Source of the DNA: Lepidostoma basale | Lineage: Eukaryota > Arthropoda > Insecta > Trichoptera > Lepidostomatidae | Direction of reading: 5' to 3' | NCBI GenBank assembly: GCA_022606425.2 | Contig: JAHDVF020000192.1 | Location: 1-64,000 of the forward strand | Length of the DNA: 64,000 bases | Shown here: piece after piece, positions 62,350 to 64,000 of the stretch | Layout: each line of letters begins with the position of its first letter | Numbering within the stretch: position 1 is the stretch's first letter | Position numbers and translations under genes: made by a program | Notes under the pieces: model-generated | Database searches by the model: none | Told to the model about the DNA's origin: nothing | What the model saw: the letters and a program-made list of their open reading frames with translations, nothing else

Positions 62350-62950
62350 TTAATCATGCCCTACCACAAAGTGAATGCCGAAACAATAAATAACATGAAT
62401 AATTATAAATTCTGGGATTTTATTTTATTTTATAAACAATTTATTTTTAATATGAAATTATTGTGATATTAGAAAGCATTAAATTATTTCACCACAATTC
62501 TCCCGGCACGAAATTCCTAGTAAGTTAAGGGTATTTTGATATAAGAACCCTTAAATTTTATTATCCAATAAATAGTGTCAATAAAATTGGCTTCGGTAAT
62601 GGCGGCCATGGGTATCTTTATTATTATTACATTGTGTATTAATAAAAATAAAATTCCACTTTGAATGATGCATTTGTGACGGAATGAGACACGAACCAAG
62701 ATAAGGAAAATATAATTTTCTTGTGATATTTTTAAGTGTTGACCCTGATTTTTTTTTTTAACAAAACATTTATGTTTTATTGAGAACAATACCAATTAAA
62801 ATAATTTTCCGATTGGGAATAAAATAATATTTTACACAATATCATTAATATTTTTAACAATTCCTAATAACAACTGAATTAAAAATGCATTTATTATGTT
62901 AGAAAATAAACTAAATAATTGATTTTGTATTGTATTCACTGTGTTTCATA
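62350..62950. other. AT-rich stretch without a recognised gene
   Basis: No supportable feature. Confidence 0.5.
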
Positions 62951-62954
62951 TTTT

Positions 62955-63405
62955 ACAAACACGCTGTCTTCCCAAAGTGGTCAGTAGAAACAATGAACTA
63001 TCAAAATGTTATTTCCTGACATGATTCTCGATTCCTCAACATTCATACAGTATGTCGTGCACGCACGTCGATTTCTCCGACTACTCACGTGGCCGACATA
63101 TAAAATTTGATTGTGCCACGTTTTTCTCAGTCTTTCTATTTTTCTTGTTCCGTTTACATCGTTAACATATAAGTTTTTTACCATTCTTTCTTCATTCATT
63201 CTTTCCATATGTCCAAACCATCTTAATTATCCTTTCATTATTTTGTTCGCAACACTATCATTCGCACCGCATTCACTTATATTTTCATTCGACACTCTAT
63301 CATAGACAGAGTGACCACACATTCGTCTAAGAGATCTCATTTCTACTGCATTTATTCTACTTTAATCCTTCTTTTTTTCCAGTAACATGCTTCGCTTTCA
63401 TAGAT
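62955..63405 (-). pseudogene. LINE-A copy without tail
   Basis: Minus strand from a mutated stop block through RRNRRACTTYCMNVEE, MERMNEERMVKNLYVNDVNG and GVSNENISECGANDSV to RINAVEMRSLRRMCG and a mutated YESEACYW. The GRPRKTW loop is mutated (IERLRKTWHNQI). Frameshifts at about 63105 and 63275. Confidence 0.8.
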
Positions 63406-63439
63406 AAGTTTAAAGTGTCCCTTTTATCGGGACTGTTTT

Positions 63440-64000
63440 AAAAACCGTTTATTAAAATTGTATTGATTATTTTTGGGTGAATGACTGCACGCGGTGCACG
63501 CCGGCAGTGGGTGCCAGCTAGGTACTATAATGGATTAAAATCGTACTCTACTGTGCCAGGTTTATGGCGCCCAGCTTTACGATCCCGTCAGCTTTTAGCT
63601 TTATTAATCTGGCATATCACGCTATAAATCCAACACACGGTTCTACAGGTATGATTAATGGTACCTTTTACAGGTGGTACACCAAAAAAACGCAATGAAA
63701 AGAAACAAAATTACCACTTATATCGGCTGATTTTATTGCAGAGCCCACGTGTCATTGGATGACCCAAATTATTTATGTCCCCTTATAAAGTTATGTAATA
63801 TTAAAACTCCCGTATCCGACCTAAGATACTGTGCACTTTGATGATCATTTAACGCAACTCGATTTTCAAACAGACAATAAAAAAAGGAGCCCAACCTTCA
63901 ACGCTGGTTTTCTCTGAATTTGAACCATCAAACTATTATATTATATCCAAATGTAATCATAATTCTTCTTCCAGATTTATTATGAAACTTCTTTTTCTTT
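63440..64000. other. Repeat-poor block at the window end
   Basis: 63480-63850 is GC-balanced, unmatched to repeats, with a fair acceptor (gattttattgcag at 63741) and a donor lookalike (ctacag|gtatga near 63650), but no coding frame joins them. It contains tttatggc and taat-core sites typical of homeodomain binding. Candidate regulatory sequence. Confidence 0.3.

Noticed and set aside
1..64000. CRISPR array, operon or bacterial features
   Set aside because: No regularly spaced direct repeats and no ribosome-binding-site-led gene sets; sequence is clearly eukaryotic and transposon-rich.

Overview
This window looks like intergenic or intronic DNA from an insect nuclear genome, most likely a lepidopteran; the order is an inference. 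It is AT-rich and has no dense host gene set. It is packed with short, 5'-truncated non-LTR (LINE) fragments, tRNA-headed SINEs, hAT-type miniature elements, one mariner and many long palindromes. Almost every open frame is a LINE reverse-transcriptase remnant or its antisense shadow. I define the families as follows. LINE-A has more than 25 copies, ends in a conserved ..SAYP.GETA C-terminus and carries a short tandem 3' tail. LINE-B is the element inside the mariner. LINE-C is RTE-like (QWAGH..GRPP..W). LINE-D has a ..YLGVEI.. C-terminus. LINE-E has EEKIEGRRGPGRRQ. LINE-F has ERRAR.IG. LINE-G is CR1/L2-like (FAVAGP..WNNLP). LINE-H has RTN..MP..VDI tails. LINE-I and LINE-J are minor. Clade names are judged from motifs read by eye, not from a search.

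Layout. 1-5.3 kb: minus-strand fragments of LINE-A, H, D, C and G. 6.7-6.9 kb: a long palindrome with a hammerhead-ribozyme-like core on each strand. 7.6-13.1 kb: LINE-A copies, two of them interrupted by nested LINE-B and LINE-C 3' ends. 13-17 kb: mostly unassigned DNA. 17-24.8 kb: a dense cluster of LINE-A copies, several with clear target-site duplications (TSDs), mixed with LINE-C, D, G and I fragments and SINEs. 25-31 kb: sparser. 31.15-34.76 kb: a complete mariner (30-bp inverted repeats, TA duplication, DD34D transposase), split by a 2.3-kb LINE-B whose 759-codon endonuclease-end/RT frame is open. 35-40 kb: SINE heads, a possible LTR, a 345-bp palindrome and LINE-A copies. 40-50 kb: LINE-E, F and A fragments, ribozyme-like palindromes and a small dispersed repeat. 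50-52 kb: LINE-A and LINE-D, then the only host coding exon I can propose (51450-51503, with strong splice sites on both sides). 52-64 kb: hAT-type elements, SINEs, more LINE-A and a second cluster of ribozyme-like modules.

The most interesting signal is the set of about 20 hammerhead-like modules. Each has a core near CTGANGA, one extra nucleotide, a hairpin (stem II), GAAAC, and then a self-complementary stem III (ACATGT, ACCGGT, ACTAGT or ACAGCTGT) followed by the nucleotide at the expected cleavage site. This matches the architecture known for dimer-cleaving hammerhead variants of Penelope-like retroelements. One abundant local subfamily has TTGATAA in place of CTGATGA. That is a paired C3-to-U and G8-to-A change, which would keep the hammerhead 3-8 base pair.

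There is no cooperating gene system here. The biology is successive waves of transposition: mariner first, then LINE-B into it; LINE-A first, then LINE-B and LINE-C ends and a 77-bp insert into LINE-A copies. Several GC-richer, repeat-poor blocks remain and may hold regulatory DNA.
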